From assembly GCA_964654015.1 (NCBI GenBank), contig CAZZHQ010000003.1, positions 1 to 64,000 on the forward strand: 64,000 nt of DNA, read 5' to 3'. Each line of letters begins with the position of its first letter. Positions within the stretch are counted from its first letter, which is position 1. The notes beneath the pieces were generated by a model. That model had not been told where the DNA came from, searched no databases, and saw only the letters and a list, made by a program, of their open reading frames with translations. The position numbers were made by a program, and so were the translations under genes. Source of the DNA: JAUUZT01 sp964654015. Lineage in GTDB: Bacteria; Chloroflexota; Dehalococcoidia; GIF9; AB-539-J10. This document shows positions 1 through 8,294 of this stretch, piece after piece.

Positions 1-19
1 CCCTGCTAACTATACTCAT

Positions 20-125
20 CATGGTGAGATTCTTCGCTGCGCTCAAGAATGACAATATAATAGGGCAGGAATGACAACATAATAGGACAAGTATGACAAA
101 GGGGAGGGCAGAAATGACAATAGAA
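20..125. repeat. REP-like element followed by degenerate 22-bp tandem repeat
   Basis: A copy of the GGTGAGATTCTTCG...GAATGACA element starts near position 20 and recurs at about 8635-8670. It runs into four degenerate units that each begin with (A)ATGACAA, at about 48, 70, 92 and 113, giving periods of 22, 22 and 21 bp. No coding sequence overlaps it. It sits directly upstream of a toxin-antitoxin pair. Its function is unknown; it looks like dispersed intergenic repeat DNA. Confidence 0.6.
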
Positions 126-179
126 CTATGAATGCTGTATAATATATGCGTGAATAATGCAGTTATATAGAGGTGTATT

Positions 180-422
180 ATGAATGCAGTACGTATGAAC
201 ATCACCCTTCCAGAAGAACTAGCCAAAAAACTAGACGAACTGGCGGGACACAAGAAGAAGAGCCAGTTTATAGCTGAAGCGTTAAGGCAAAAGATGGAAC
301 AACTACAGGATGCACAGCTCCAATTACTCCTGGAGGAAGGTTATAAATCGACTAAACAGGAAAGCATCAGTATGGCAAAGGAATTTGAAGCCATCGATCT
401 CGAAGGTTGGAATGACTATTAA
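180..422 (+). CDS. Ribbon-helix-helix antitoxin (CopG/MazE-like)
   Basis: An 80-residue protein whose first 45 residues match a ribbon-helix-helix DNA-binding fold. A short beta strand (RMNITLPEEL, about residues 5-14) is followed by two helices with the usual polar turn (HKKKSQFIAEALRQ). The C-terminal half is acidic and probably flexible, as expected for a segment that wraps around a toxin. The ATG at 180 follows an AGAGGTG Shine-Dalgarno-like stretch. Its 3' end overlaps the MazF-like gene by 11 bp, the usual layout of a type II toxin-antitoxin operon in which the antitoxin, alone or with the toxin, represses its own promoter. Function is inferred from fold and context. Confidence 0.8.
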   Translation: MNAVRMNITLPEELAKKLDELAGHKKKSQFIAEALRQKMEQLQDAQLQLLLEEGYKSTKQESISMAKEFEAIDLEGWNDY

Positions 423-756
423 ACGAGGGGAAGTTCACCTGGCCTGTCTTGACCCTGTAAGAGGAAAAGAAATCGCAAAAACCCGCCCTGTGGTTATAAT
501 CTCCAACGACAAGAACAATGAGTTTTCGGGGACTGTAAGCATTCTGCCACTATCCTCTAAACACATGGATAAAATCTTCCCTTTTGAGGTGTTTTTATCT
601 AAAGGTATGGCCAATCTTCCCAAAGATTCCAAAATAAAGGCGGACCAAATTCGTACCATAGACAAAAGCCGATTGCTTAATCGCATAGGAGTACTTAACA
701 ACGACGCTATAGCCAGTATTGAGAAAGCTTTGCAGATTCACCTGCGATTATCATAG
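412..756 (+). CDS. PemK/MazF-family toxin (endoribonuclease)
   Basis: A 114-residue protein beginning MTIKRGEVHLA and continuing with the KTRPVVIIS segment typical of the MazF/PemK SH3-like barrel, followed by VSILPLSS and a KADQIRTIDKSRL segment. Family members cleave mRNA or other RNA at specific short sequences and are neutralised by the antitoxin next to them. The ATG at 412 was chosen over the in-frame ATG at 310 because family homology begins there and because it overlaps the antitoxin stop (420-422). Length is normal for the family. Cleavage specificity cannot be read from the sequence. Confidence 0.85.
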   Translation: MTIKRGEVHLACLDPVRGKEIAKTRPVVIISNDKNNEFSGTVSILPLSSKHMDKIFPFEVFLSKGMANLPKDSKIKADQIRTIDKSRLLNRIGVLNNDAIASIEKALQIHLRLS

Positions 757-829
757 CCTGCAAATAATAAATAAGTTTGTTTACGCTAAAAGCAGCCATC
801 TCTATTTACTTTTAACTACTGTTTTCGTT

Positions 830-856
830 TATAATATAAACGTACAATACAAGGAG
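830..856 (+). promoter_or_regulatory. -10 box and strong Shine-Dalgarno for the surface-protein/FtsZ-like operon
   Basis: A perfect TATAAT lies at 830-835, and AAGGAGG begins at about 851, ten bases before the ATG at 866. No good -35 hexamer is seen at 17 bp; TTTACT at 805-810 would need a 19-bp spacer. This supports the start at 866 over the longer in-frame start at 719. Confidence 0.5.
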
Positions 857-865
857 GTTTGTTTA

Positions 866-2587
866 ATGAAATTACTAAGTCGATTGATTATCGCCATGGC
901 TATATGCCTTATGGCTATTCCAGGTTTAAGCAGCTCTGCCAGTGCTGCCAGCTTCAGGATTTACGGCGGTGGCAGTATCGCCAGGGATGAAGGTTATATA
1001 GGTGACACTATCGAAATCACTGGTTCGTGGGCGGAAAGTAGTGGTAGAGACCTGTATATATATTTTGAGATAGATGAGGATGATGAAGAAGACTGGCCCA
1101 CTGAGGAATATGACAACGCAGGCTCCCTAGAGGAGATAGACATAGGTCCTCCCGCGAGATTTGCATATGACTTTGACCGTGACGAGATCCAGTTCACCAT
1201 ACCTGAATGCTATTCCGGGGAACATGAGATTTGGATTTGCGATGATGATGACCCGGCTGATGAAGTCGACACCTTAGTCTTCACGGTTTACCCCTACATA
1301 GAGATAGACGAAGATCAAGGGGCTGCTGGCACCGAAGTTGCTATGACCGGCTGGGGCTGGGATAAGAAAGACTCCGACTTTGAGATATGGTTCATGCTGG
1401 ATAACGGTGAGCCGTCTTCCTCCACCCTGACTGACCTTGATGAAGGCACCGACTACGTGGTGGCATGGTCTGCCAACGATGACGGTATTGACGTTGAAAT
1501 AGACGACGATATTGAGCACCAGGGTACCTGGAAAGAGGAAATCACTTTCACCATACCAGAAGCCAGCCAGGGGGAACACTGGGTTTATGCCGTTGGTGAT
1601 GAGAATGATAATATCGCCGACTACCACATCAAGGGTGCCCCCTTCGAGGTATCGGCTGGAATAAGCAGCGACGTCAAGAGCGGGGTCCCCGGCACCGAGG
1701 TAACCGTCTCCGGTAGTGGCTTTGCCAGCGAAGAAAAGGGCATCGAGATATTCTTCGATGGAGAAACAATAGCCAGCGGCATCACAGCAGATGAAGATGG
1801 CTACTGGAAGAAGACCTTTAAGGTTCCTACCACTGGTGCAGGAACTTACTCGATAACAGTCGAGGGAGATGATACAAATAAAAGCGACCTCGATGAACTG
1901 GAATTTGAGATAATATCAACCCTCTCTATGACCCCCACCGAAGGAGATATTGGTACCCTGATTAATATAAGCGGTACAGGTTTGCCCGGTAATACCCCGG
2001 TCACAGTAAAATATGACGGTACTACCGTAAAAAGCAGCACTACCGACGCCAATGGAAACCTGCCAGCAATCAGCTTTCCTGCTACCCATACCCAGGGCAC
2101 ACACCAGGCTTCCCATACCGTCGTTGTTAGCTATGGTTCTGCCTCGAAAAGCTACACTTTCACTATGGAGTCAACGGCGCCTGCTATTCCGGCAATGAAA
2201 GCACCTGAGGACGGACTCCGAATTGGCTTCGTGGGTAAAGCAACCCCGGAATTTGAGTGGGCGGCAGTAACAGACCCAAGTGGACTGAGCTACGAGCTAC
2301 AGTTGGCAGAAAACCCCGAATTCATGCCAGTGCTGATATCGAAGACTGGATTAACCAGTACCAGCTTCAGCCTTGCTGATGCCGATAGCCTTGTTTACGG
2401 TAACTATTACTGGAGAGTAAAGGCCATCGATGGCGCTATGAACGACAGTGGCTGGAGCGCTACCTCCTCTTTCAAGTCAGGCCTGCTGCCATTATGGTCT
2501 TTCATCACCATTATCTCACTGCTAGCAGTCCTTTTCGCCTTCCTTATCTTCGTACTGGTGAGGAGAAGCAGAGACATTTATGATTGA
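866..2587 (+). CDS. Secreted, C-terminally membrane-anchored protein with Ig-like (IPT/TIG-type) domains
   Basis: A 573-residue protein. Residues 1-27 form a Sec signal peptide with a probable cleavage after ASA. Four successive beta-rich domains follow, at roughly 30-142, 143-262, 263-350 and 351-435. Each carries a G(D/T)xxxxxGxG-like strand such as GVPGTEVTVSGSGF, resembling IPT/TIG immunoglobulin folds. Residues 436-538 resemble a fibronectin III-type domain. One membrane helix (about 543-565) ends in a short tail, RRSRDIYD, so the bulk is outside the membrane. The first two domains are very acidic (runs of D and E), which may bind divalent metal. It lies 51 bp upstream of the FtsZ-like gene in the same direction, suggesting co-transcription. 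The ligand and role are unknown. Confidence 0.75.
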   Translation: MKLLSRLIIAMAICLMAIPGLSSSASAASFRIYGGGSIARDEGYIGDTIEITGSWAESSGRDLYIYFEIDEDDEEDWPTEEYDNAGSLEEIDIGPPARFAYDFDRDEIQFTIPECYSGEHEIWICDDDDPADEVDTLVFTVYPYIEIDEDQGAAGTEVAMTGWGWDKKDSDFEIWFMLDNGEPSSSTLTDLDEGTDYVVAWSANDDGIDVEIDDDIEHQGTWKEEITFTIPEASQGEHWVYAVGDENDNIADYHIKGAPFEVSAGISSDVKSGVPGTEVTVSGSGFASEEKGIEIFFDGETIASGITADEDGYWKKTFKVPTTGAGTYSITVEGDDTNKSDLDELEFEIISTLSMTPTEGDIGTLINISGTGLPGNTPVTVKYDGTTVKSSTTDANGNLPAISFPATHTQGTHQASHTVVVSYGSASKSYTFTMESTAPAIPAMKAPEDGLRIGFVGKATPEFEWAAVTDPSGLSYELQLAENPEFMPVLISKTGLTSTSFSLADADSLVYGNYYWRVKAIDGAMNDSGWSATSSFKSGLLPLWSFITIISLLAVLFAFLIFVLVRRSRDIYD

Positions 2588-2638
2588 TAACAGGTACTAC
2601 ATGGAAAAGATGCAAATTAAAACACAGGAGGCAAAAAT

Positions 2639-3814
2639 ATGAAATTAACGGTCATCGGGTTAGGACAGTGCGGTTCCCGAATTGCTGACCAGTTTGCCAG
2701 AATGGACCGCAAGGCGCAGGCTGAACGGAGGACACACATAGCTCCAAATGTCTTTGCCGTAAACACAGACCAGGCAGACCTGACAGGGCTTAGCTATATA
2801 AAGAAAGACTACCTGCACCGCATTATCATCGGTCTGCGACAGACGCTGGGACATGGAGTGGGTAAGATAAACGAACTGGGGGCGGAACTGGCCAGGGAAG
2901 ATGGGGATAAAATGATTGATGCGATGAAAGCGGAGTCTGGCATATATGAAAGCCATGCCTTTCTGCTGATCGCCGGAACCGCGGGTGGCACTGGTTCAGG
3001 AGCGATACCAGTACTGGCTCAGATGATCAAGGAACGCTACCTCTCCAAGCCGATTTATGCCCTCGTCGTCCTGCCGTTTGAACATGAGATTAATAGCGAG
3101 GCCAGGAGCGTGTTTAATACTGCTACCTGTCTGAAATCCATCTACGATGTGGTAGACGCTGTATTCCTGGCAGACAATCAACGCTATGTTAGAAAAGATG
3201 CCAGCCTGATTAACAACATCGAAAAAATAAATAAGGCAATCGTCGCACCATTCTATGACCTCATGTGCGCCGGTGAGGTGACCAAACACAAACACGTGGG
3301 AGCAAGAACCATTGACGCCGGAGACCTGATAGCCACAATAGAAGGATGGACAGCCCTCGGACTCGGAAGAACCGAGCTTCCCACTTTGCGCTTTCCCTGG
3401 GAAGTAAGAAAGAAACATTTCCGGGAGAAGGCTATAGAGAGTTTCAGGGGTTCACAGGCACTTGATGCTTCGATAAGCGACCTGTCCATTAGTTGCAACC
3501 CCAAGGACTCCAGCAAGATTATCTACGCCATATCCGGGCCTCCCAAAGAGATGAACATGGATATGGTTAAGAGCATCAGCGAGTACCTGAAAGACATCGC
3601 TCCTACCGCACTGATCAGGGGTGGTGATTTCCCTGGAGAGAAACACTTTATCGATGTCACGCTTGTCCTGTCCCAGTTGTCCTCTATACCCAAAATAGAG
3701 ATGTTCTACCAGAAAGCACTACAGTACGCAACTGATAACAAGGTACAGATACAGGATGTACGGAATAAGATACAGGCGTTGACTGACCTGGGCAAGGGTT
3801 TGCCTAACCTGTAG
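2639..3814 (+). CDS. FtsZ/tubulin-superfamily GTPase (FtsZ-like, not canonical FtsZ)
   Basis: A 391-residue protein. It starts with a Rossmann-like strand and GQCG (residues 9-12, the T1 loop, closer to the tubulin GQCGNQ motif than to FtsZ GGGGN). NTDQADL at 42-48 follows, then the tubulin/FtsZ signature GTAGGTGSG at 113-121 (T4 loop). A T7 synergy-loop equivalent, IDAGDL at 225-230, retains acidic residues, so GTP hydrolysis on polymerisation is plausible. The C-terminus lacks an obvious FtsA/ZipA-binding peptide. No divisome genes are nearby. It probably belongs to a divergent FtsZ-like family of the kind proposed for membrane remodelling, but the exact family needs a search. An AGGAGG at 2626-2631 precedes the ATG, and a strong terminator follows. 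Confidence 0.8.
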   Translation: MKLTVIGLGQCGSRIADQFARMDRKAQAERRTHIAPNVFAVNTDQADLTGLSYIKKDYLHRIIIGLRQTLGHGVGKINELGAELAREDGDKMIDAMKAESGIYESHAFLLIAGTAGGTGSGAIPVLAQMIKERYLSKPIYALVVLPFEHEINSEARSVFNTATCLKSIYDVVDAVFLADNQRYVRKDASLINNIEKINKAIVAPFYDLMCAGEVTKHKHVGARTIDAGDLIATIEGWTALGLGRTELPTLRFPWEVRKKHFREKAIESFRGSQALDASISDLSISCNPKDSSKIIYAISGPPKEMNMDMVKSISEYLKDIAPTALIRGGDFPGEKHFIDVTLVLSQLSSIPKIEMFYQKALQYATDNKVQIQDVRNKIQALTDLGKGLPNL

Positions 3815-3827
3815 AATAAAAATACCT

Positions 3828-3886
3828 TCATCTGCTTTTTCCGTCCCTTTTACAGGGATAGAAGAAGCAGATGACTTTATTTCTCC
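3828..3886 (+). terminator. Rho-independent-type terminator after the FtsZ-like gene
   Basis: A perfect 10-bp outer stem, TCATCTGCTT (3828-3837) with AAGCAGATGA (3865-3874), encloses an inner CCC/GGG pairing and is followed by the T-rich CTTTATTTCT. It ends the surface-protein/FtsZ-like transcript and may also act on the opposing PiT operon, whose last gene ends at 3954. Confidence 0.75.
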
Positions 3887-3953
3887 TATCATAAGACATA
3901 AGTCGAGAATACTTCACTTAATAACAACGGGGGAGAAGAGGTTGCCCGCTGTG

Positions 3954-4946
3954 TTATGAGATTAACTTCAAGACAGTGGCAAAAAGCCAACCGAGAATAG
4001 CACAGGCAGGGAAGGTGACAATCCAGGTCATTACGATTTTCCTGGCTATACCCCACCTTACCGCAGAGAGACGCCTGGTAGCACCTACCCCCATAATAGC
4101 AGTGCTGGCACAATGAGTGGTACTCACCGGGATACCAAAATGAGAGGCAGCTTCAATAACAGAAGCCGCCGCCGCATTCGCTACAAATCCCTGAACAGGC
4201 TGTAGTTTTGTCATCTTCAGCCCCATAGTACTGATAACTCTCCACCCTCCCACAGCAGTGCCTAGGCTGATTGCAGCAGCAGAAATAATAACAGCCCAGA
4301 AAGGTATAACAAATTGCCCGCTGCCACCATAGGCCATCAGAGCCATGGCTATCAGTCCGATAGGCATCTGCCCATCATTCTTGCCATGACTATATGCAAG
4401 TAAGCCAGACGAAATAATCTGTAGATTTCTGAAAGGTATCCGCATTTTTTCGGGGGCAGTGTCTTTAAATATCCACATTATTGCCACCATCACCAGGAAA
4501 GCTCCTGTAAAACCAAGAAGCGGAGCAAAGCCAACTGCCGAGAAAACTCTCGCGAGGACCGTCCATACGATGATATTTCCACCACCAGTGGCTACGCCAG
4601 CACCAACTAAACCCGCTACCAGCCCATGTGTCAGGCTAATAGGCATTCCATGATAGGTAGCCAGTACAGCCCATATAACTATGGCACCTGCACCGGCCAT
4701 TACAATACTCATACTGAGGAATTCCGAATCTATAATACCTTTGCCGATAGTTATAGCAACTGCCGTACCAGTGGCTGCCCCCAGGAATTCACAACAGGCA
4801 GCCATTATCACAGCCGACCGCGCTGACAGGGAGCGTGTGCCAATAACCGTTGCTATAGAGTTTGCGGCATCATTAAAACCATTGGCGATACCAAAACCGA
4901 TAGCTACAACAATAACCCCAATTAAAAAAGGTAAAGAATCAGTCAT
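3954..4946 (-). CDS. PiT-family inorganic phosphate transporter (second copy)
   Basis: A 330-residue polytopic membrane protein with the two inverted PiT signatures: GFNDAANSIATVIGTR near residue 23 in the first half, and a second-half motif ending in VSTTHC near residue 273. Family members move phosphate with H+ or Na+ by secondary transport and lack an energy-coupling subunit. It is the downstream of two PiT genes on this strand and lies 112 bp after the other copy. The sequence diverges from that copy throughout, so this is an old duplication. The substrate could also be sulfate or a metal-phosphate complex; phosphate is favoured by the DUF47 partner upstream. Confidence 0.9.
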   Translation of the reverse strand: MTDSLPFLIGVIVVAIGFGIANGFNDAANSIATVIGTRSLSARSAVIMAACCEFLGAATGTAVAITIGKGIIDSEFLSMSIVMAGAGAIVIWAVLATYHGMPISLTHGLVAGLVGAGVATGGGNIIVWTVLARVFSAVGFAPLLGFTGAFLVMVAIMWIFKDTAPEKMRIPFRNLQIISSGLLAYSHGKNDGQMPIGLIAMALMAYGGSGQFVIPFWAVIISAAAISLGTAVGGWRVISTMGLKMTKLQPVQGFVANAAAASVIEAASHFGIPVSTTHCASTAIMGVGATRRLSAVRWGIARKIVMTWIVTFPACAILGWLFATVLKLIS

Positions 4947-5058
4947 TTTTCAGAAATATATCTCCTTCTATTTGCAATACACATTCTCTCTTGTTACCAG
5001 TATTCTCCTGTACGATGCCATATTTCACTTCACTCTATCATTATACAAAACGCCACAA

Positions 5059-6048
5059 TCACATACTTTGCAAAATAATACCTAAAATCCAGCCAATGGC
5101 AATACAGACAGGAAGGGTAAATATCCACGCTAACATTATTTTCTGGGCAATGCCCCATTTCACTGCGGACAAGCGCCTGGAGGCCCCCACCCCCATCACA
5201 GCGCTGCTGGAGCAATGAGTTGTACTCACCGGGATGCCAAGAGCAGAAGCGCATTCAACTACCGTGGCAGCTGCTGTCTCTGCGACAAATCCATGTACCG
5301 GTCGTAGCGTCGTCATCTGGAGGCCTACTGTTTTAATTACCTTGCCCCCACCAACGGCCATTCCGAAGCTGATTGAAGCTGCCGAAAGTAGAACTGCCCA
5401 CCATGGAATGACAAATTCGGCCCCAATGCTACAGGCCATCAAACCCATACAAATCAAACCCAGAGGAATTTGCCCATTATTCTTACCATGGCTGTAAGCA
5501 AGAAAGGCAGCCGAGACTATCTGTAGCCTGCTGAAAACGGTCCGACCTTTTTCTGGCGTAATATTTCGAAAAAGTCGCAAAACAACACCCATTCCGAAAA
5601 ACGCTCCAAGGAAACCGAGTACCGGCGAAATAACAATAGCCGCCAGTATCTTGCCAAAAATGCTCCACACGATAATCCCGGTCCCTTCCATGGCAATACC
5701 TGCTCCTACCAATCCGCCAATCAGTCCATGGCTGGTGCTGATTGGCATACCATAATACGAAGCAATAAATGCCCAGACGATGATGGGCACAGTACCCGCA
5801 AGTACCATCTGGATGCTAAGCAACTCAGGAGCAATAATCCCTTTGCCGATAGTGACAGCCACCGCTGTGCCTGTTATCGCCCCAAAAAAACTGAATAAGG
5901 CGGCCATCATCACAGCCGCCCTGGGGGATAGAGTTCGGGTACCAATAACGGTAGCAATCGCATTGGCAGCGTCATTAAAGCCATTGGCCACCCCAAACCC
6001 TGTAGCCAGTACGATAACGCCGATTAGCAGAAATGGAATATCAGGCAT
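5059..6048 (-). CDS. PiT-family inorganic phosphate transporter (first copy)
   Basis: A 329-residue membrane protein with the same PiT architecture as its neighbour: GFNDAANAIATVIGTR near residue 23 and a second-half signature ending in VSTTHC near residue 272. Its start overlaps the end of the DUF47 gene by 8 bp, which implies translational coupling. This overlap is the usual arrangement of a PiT permease with its cytoplasmic PhoU-like accessory protein. Probably a low-affinity, ion-driven phosphate uptake system at the cytoplasmic membrane. Confidence 0.92.
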   Translation of the reverse strand: MPDIPFLLIGVIVLATGFGVANGFNDAANAIATVIGTRTLSPRAAVMMAALFSFFGAITGTAVAVTIGKGIIAPELLSIQMVLAGTVPIIVWAFIASYYGMPISTSHGLIGGLVGAGIAMEGTGIIVWSIFGKILAAIVISPVLGFLGAFFGMGVVLRLFRNITPEKGRTVFSRLQIVSAAFLAYSHGKNNGQIPLGLICMGLMACSIGAEFVIPWWAVLLSAASISFGMAVGGGKVIKTVGLQMTTLRPVHGFVAETAAATVVECASALGIPVSTTHCSSSAVMGVGASRRLSAVKWGIAQKIMLAWIFTLPVCIAIGWILGIILQSM

Positions 6049-6670
6049 TCTTTAATACGACGCCCTCAAGTACATTGGCAACATCCTCCCCTCTATCAGT
6101 AGCAGTCTCCAGATGCTCGTAAATCTCACGCCACTTGATTATTCTGCAGGGGTCACTGCAATGATTAAATAACTCCGCAAGAGCAGCATGATGTACATCA
6201 TCAGCCTCATTTTCCATACTGTTTATCACCACGCATTCCTCCATAATCTGGCTAAACTGGTCGCGATGGCGCAAACGCGGCACTACAATGTTAATATCCC
6301 GTGCCATTCTCAGGACAATGGCACACAGTTGCCTGGCCCTCTCAGTAGGTTCCTCAATATGATACAGATATATTGACCTGCCAGCCGCCTCCATGAAATC
6401 CAGTACATCATCCAGGGTATGAGCAAGTAAACTAATGTCCTCCCTGTCGATGGGAGTTACAAAGCTACCATGTAGCCGTTTTAGTATCTGATGGGTAATA
6501 GTATCGCCAGCTTCCTCCAGTTCTTTAAGCTGTTTTGCCCTCAGTTCAGCATCCTGGCAATCCTCAAAGAGTTCAACCAGCTTTTCAGCAGCAAGAACAA
6601 TATTTTCCGTCGCCTTCTCAAACAAATCATAAAATTTTGTATTCTTTGGTATCATCAGAAATTTAACCAA
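6041..6670 (-). CDS. DUF47/PhoU-like accessory protein of PiT transporter
   Basis: A 209-residue, largely helical cytoplasmic protein of the DUF47 (PhoU-related) family, seen from the EAGDTITHQILKRLHGSFVTPIDREDI segment (about residues 51-77) and the later ENEADDVHH segment (about 155-163). Such proteins accompany PiT permeases and are thought to modulate phosphate transport. The start is a TTG at 6670 with GGAGG six bases upstream; an in-frame ATG at 6655 is less well placed. It is the first gene of the DUF47-PiT-PiT operon. Confidence 0.88.
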   Translation of the reverse strand: MVKFLMIPKNTKFYDLFEKATENIVLAAEKLVELFEDCQDAELRAKQLKELEEAGDTITHQILKRLHGSFVTPIDREDISLLAHTLDDVLDFMEAAGRSIYLYHIEEPTERARQLCAIVLRMARDINIVVPRLRHRDQFSQIMEECVVINSMENEADDVHHAALAELFNHCSDPCRIIKWREIYEHLETATDRGEDVANVLEGVVLKNA

Positions 6671-6707
6671 AATTCACCTCCATTGCTTCGTATATTATTA
6701 ACAAACA

Positions 6708-7223
6708 CTATTTATACCTTCTCACTTCAAACCGATATAGCGTGATTGGAGAGGTAAATGGTATTCCAGCCTTCATGCGGCAAATTTCAATCTGTTTTTC
6801 CACAGTATCCACCCCATCCAGGTCAGGCAACAGAAGTCCCCGCTTTAAGCCACTCTCCACAATTACACCATATCGCTCCGGGTCAAGTTGCTCAACACCC
6901 TCAACTGGCTCTGGTTTGCTGAGAATATCAACATTATATTCCAGTTCAGCCAGCTCGGAAGCTTCCACTTGTGGAAAACGTGGATCTCTGGTGGCAGAAC
7001 TAATGGCATTAGCTATGATTTCCTCAGCCACATTATCCTTTACCGCCTCGAATGTGCCAATGCAACCCCTCAACCGACCATGCTTGTGGATGGAAACAAA
7101 AACACCAGCCTGCTCCTTCATCTCAGGTATAAGTTCCTCCGGTTTAGCTGTGCTACCATTGCTGATGTAGCTTTCCACCGTATCCCTTGCCAACTTAGCT
7201 ATAGGATGCATTTTTTTATTCAT
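6708..7223 (-). CDS. amrA: AMMECR1-domain protein (AmmeMemoRadiSam system protein A)
   Basis: A 171-residue AMMECR1-domain protein. The hallmark segment LRGCIGTFE is at about residues 51-59, followed by ATRDPRFPQV near 96. The domain is found in all kingdoms and its biochemical role is not settled; in prokaryotes it co-occurs with a Memo-family protein and a radical SAM enzyme. Here the radical SAM partner lies 51 bp upstream on the same strand. No Memo gene is in the window. The start is an ATG followed by a second in-frame ATG four codons later. Confidence 0.88.
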   Translation of the reverse strand: MNKKMHPIAKLARDTVESYISNGSTAKPEELIPEMKEQAGVFVSIHKHGRLRGCIGTFEAVKDNVAEEIIANAISSATRDPRFPQVEASELAELEYNVDILSKPEPVEGVEQLDPERYGVIVESGLKRGLLLPDLDGVDTVEKQIEICRMKAGIPFTSPITLYRFEVRRYK

Positions 7224-7274
7224 AGACTCTCCCTCAAAATCCTCCTCCTGAGTTATTTTTATTGCAATATTAGT

Positions 7275-8294
7275 TTATTTAAACTCCGCCTTGAAGTTTA
7301 GATTTGCGGCACAGAACCGGCAATTAGAGCCATCAAGCCCCAGCACTTCTGTGTCATAGCCTGCACGGCGGACGATCACTTCACCGCAGGAATAGCACGT
7401 GGTATTCTCATATTGATGTCCGGGAACATTTCCCAAATAAATGAACTTCAATCCCAGCTTTTTTCCAATGGCATATGCCTTTTCAAGGGTAGCTATCGGG
7501 GTGGGTTGCAGATAGTCCAATTTGTGCATGGGGTAAAAGCGGGTTAGATGCCAGGGAGTAAGCTCACCCAAATTATCACAAATCCAGGCAGCAATACCGC
7601 TAAGCTGTTCCTCATCATCGTTCATACCAGGGATGATATTCGTCACAACCTCAACATGCATACCCCATTTCTCATTTGCCCGCCTAGCCACATCGAGAAT
7701 ACCACGCCAGTGGGTCAATCCGGCTAACTTACGATAAAACCCATCGCTGAAACCTTTAATATCAACTCTCCAGGCATCAAGGTAAGGCCCTATGGCATCT
7801 AATGCCTCAGGAGTAAGATAACCATTGGTAACATAAACAGTGTAAAGGCCTTTTTGCCTTGCCAGCCGGGCTGAATCCAGAGTGTATTCGAACCATAATG
7901 AAGGCTCGTTGTAGGTCCAGGCGATTCCGTCACAACCTCGATTCATGGCAAGCTCAACCGCCTCCTCTGGAGCTAACTGCCGGGATTCTTCTGGCATATC
8001 AACGCAAGCAATTTCCCAATTCTGGCAGTCAAGACAGTGGAAATTACAGCCCCAACCACCCAGAGAAAGGGCTTTGCTACCGGGGAAAAAATGAAATAGA
8101 GGTTTTTTTTCGATAGGGTCAACCGCCAGTGATGATATCGCGCCATAATTCATGGTATACAGGATGCCGTCCCGATTCAGACGCATTTGGCAGACGCCCA
8201 TTCTACCAGGGTCGATAAGACAGCGCCGCTGACAGATATTACAGCGCACTTTGTGCCCAGGAAGCTTCAGGTAAAGCATAGCTTCCCTTTCCAT
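7275..8294 (-). CDS. amrS: AmmeMemoRadiSam system radical SAM enzyme
   Basis: A 339-residue radical SAM protein. The cluster-binding motif CNFHCLDC (CxxxCxxC) lies at about residues 83-90. Additional cysteines flank the barrel: CNICQRRC near residue 18, and CYSC plus CRFC near the C-terminus, which may bind a second metal. These features and the AMMECR1 neighbour identify the AmrS family. Its reaction is unknown. A TATAAT on this strand (8303-8308) ends 8 nt before the ATG at 8294, so the transcript would be nearly leaderless; an alternative ATG at 8279 has an AAGGGA stretch just upstream. Confidence 0.88.
   Translation of the reverse strand: MEREAMLYLKLPGHKVRCNICQRRCLIDPGRMGVCQMRLNRDGILYTMNYGAISSLAVDPIEKKPLFHFFPGSKALSLGGWGCNFHCLDCQNWEIACVDMPEESRQLAPEEAVELAMNRGCDGIAWTYNEPSLWFEYTLDSARLARQKGLYTVYVTNGYLTPEALDAIGPYLDAWRVDIKGFSDGFYRKLAGLTHWRGILDVARRANEKWGMHVEVVTNIIPGMNDDEEQLSGIAAWICDNLGELTPWHLTRFYPMHKLDYLQPTPIATLEKAYAIGKKLGLKFIYLGNVPGHQYENTTCYSCGEVIVRRAGYDTEVLGLDGSNCRFCAANLNFKAEFK

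Noticed and set aside
719..865. Longer N-terminal extension of the Ig-domain protein from the in-frame start at 719
   Set aside because: The start at 866 has a strong Shine-Dalgarno and begins a clean signal peptide; the extension crosses the TATAAT and the Shine-Dalgarno.
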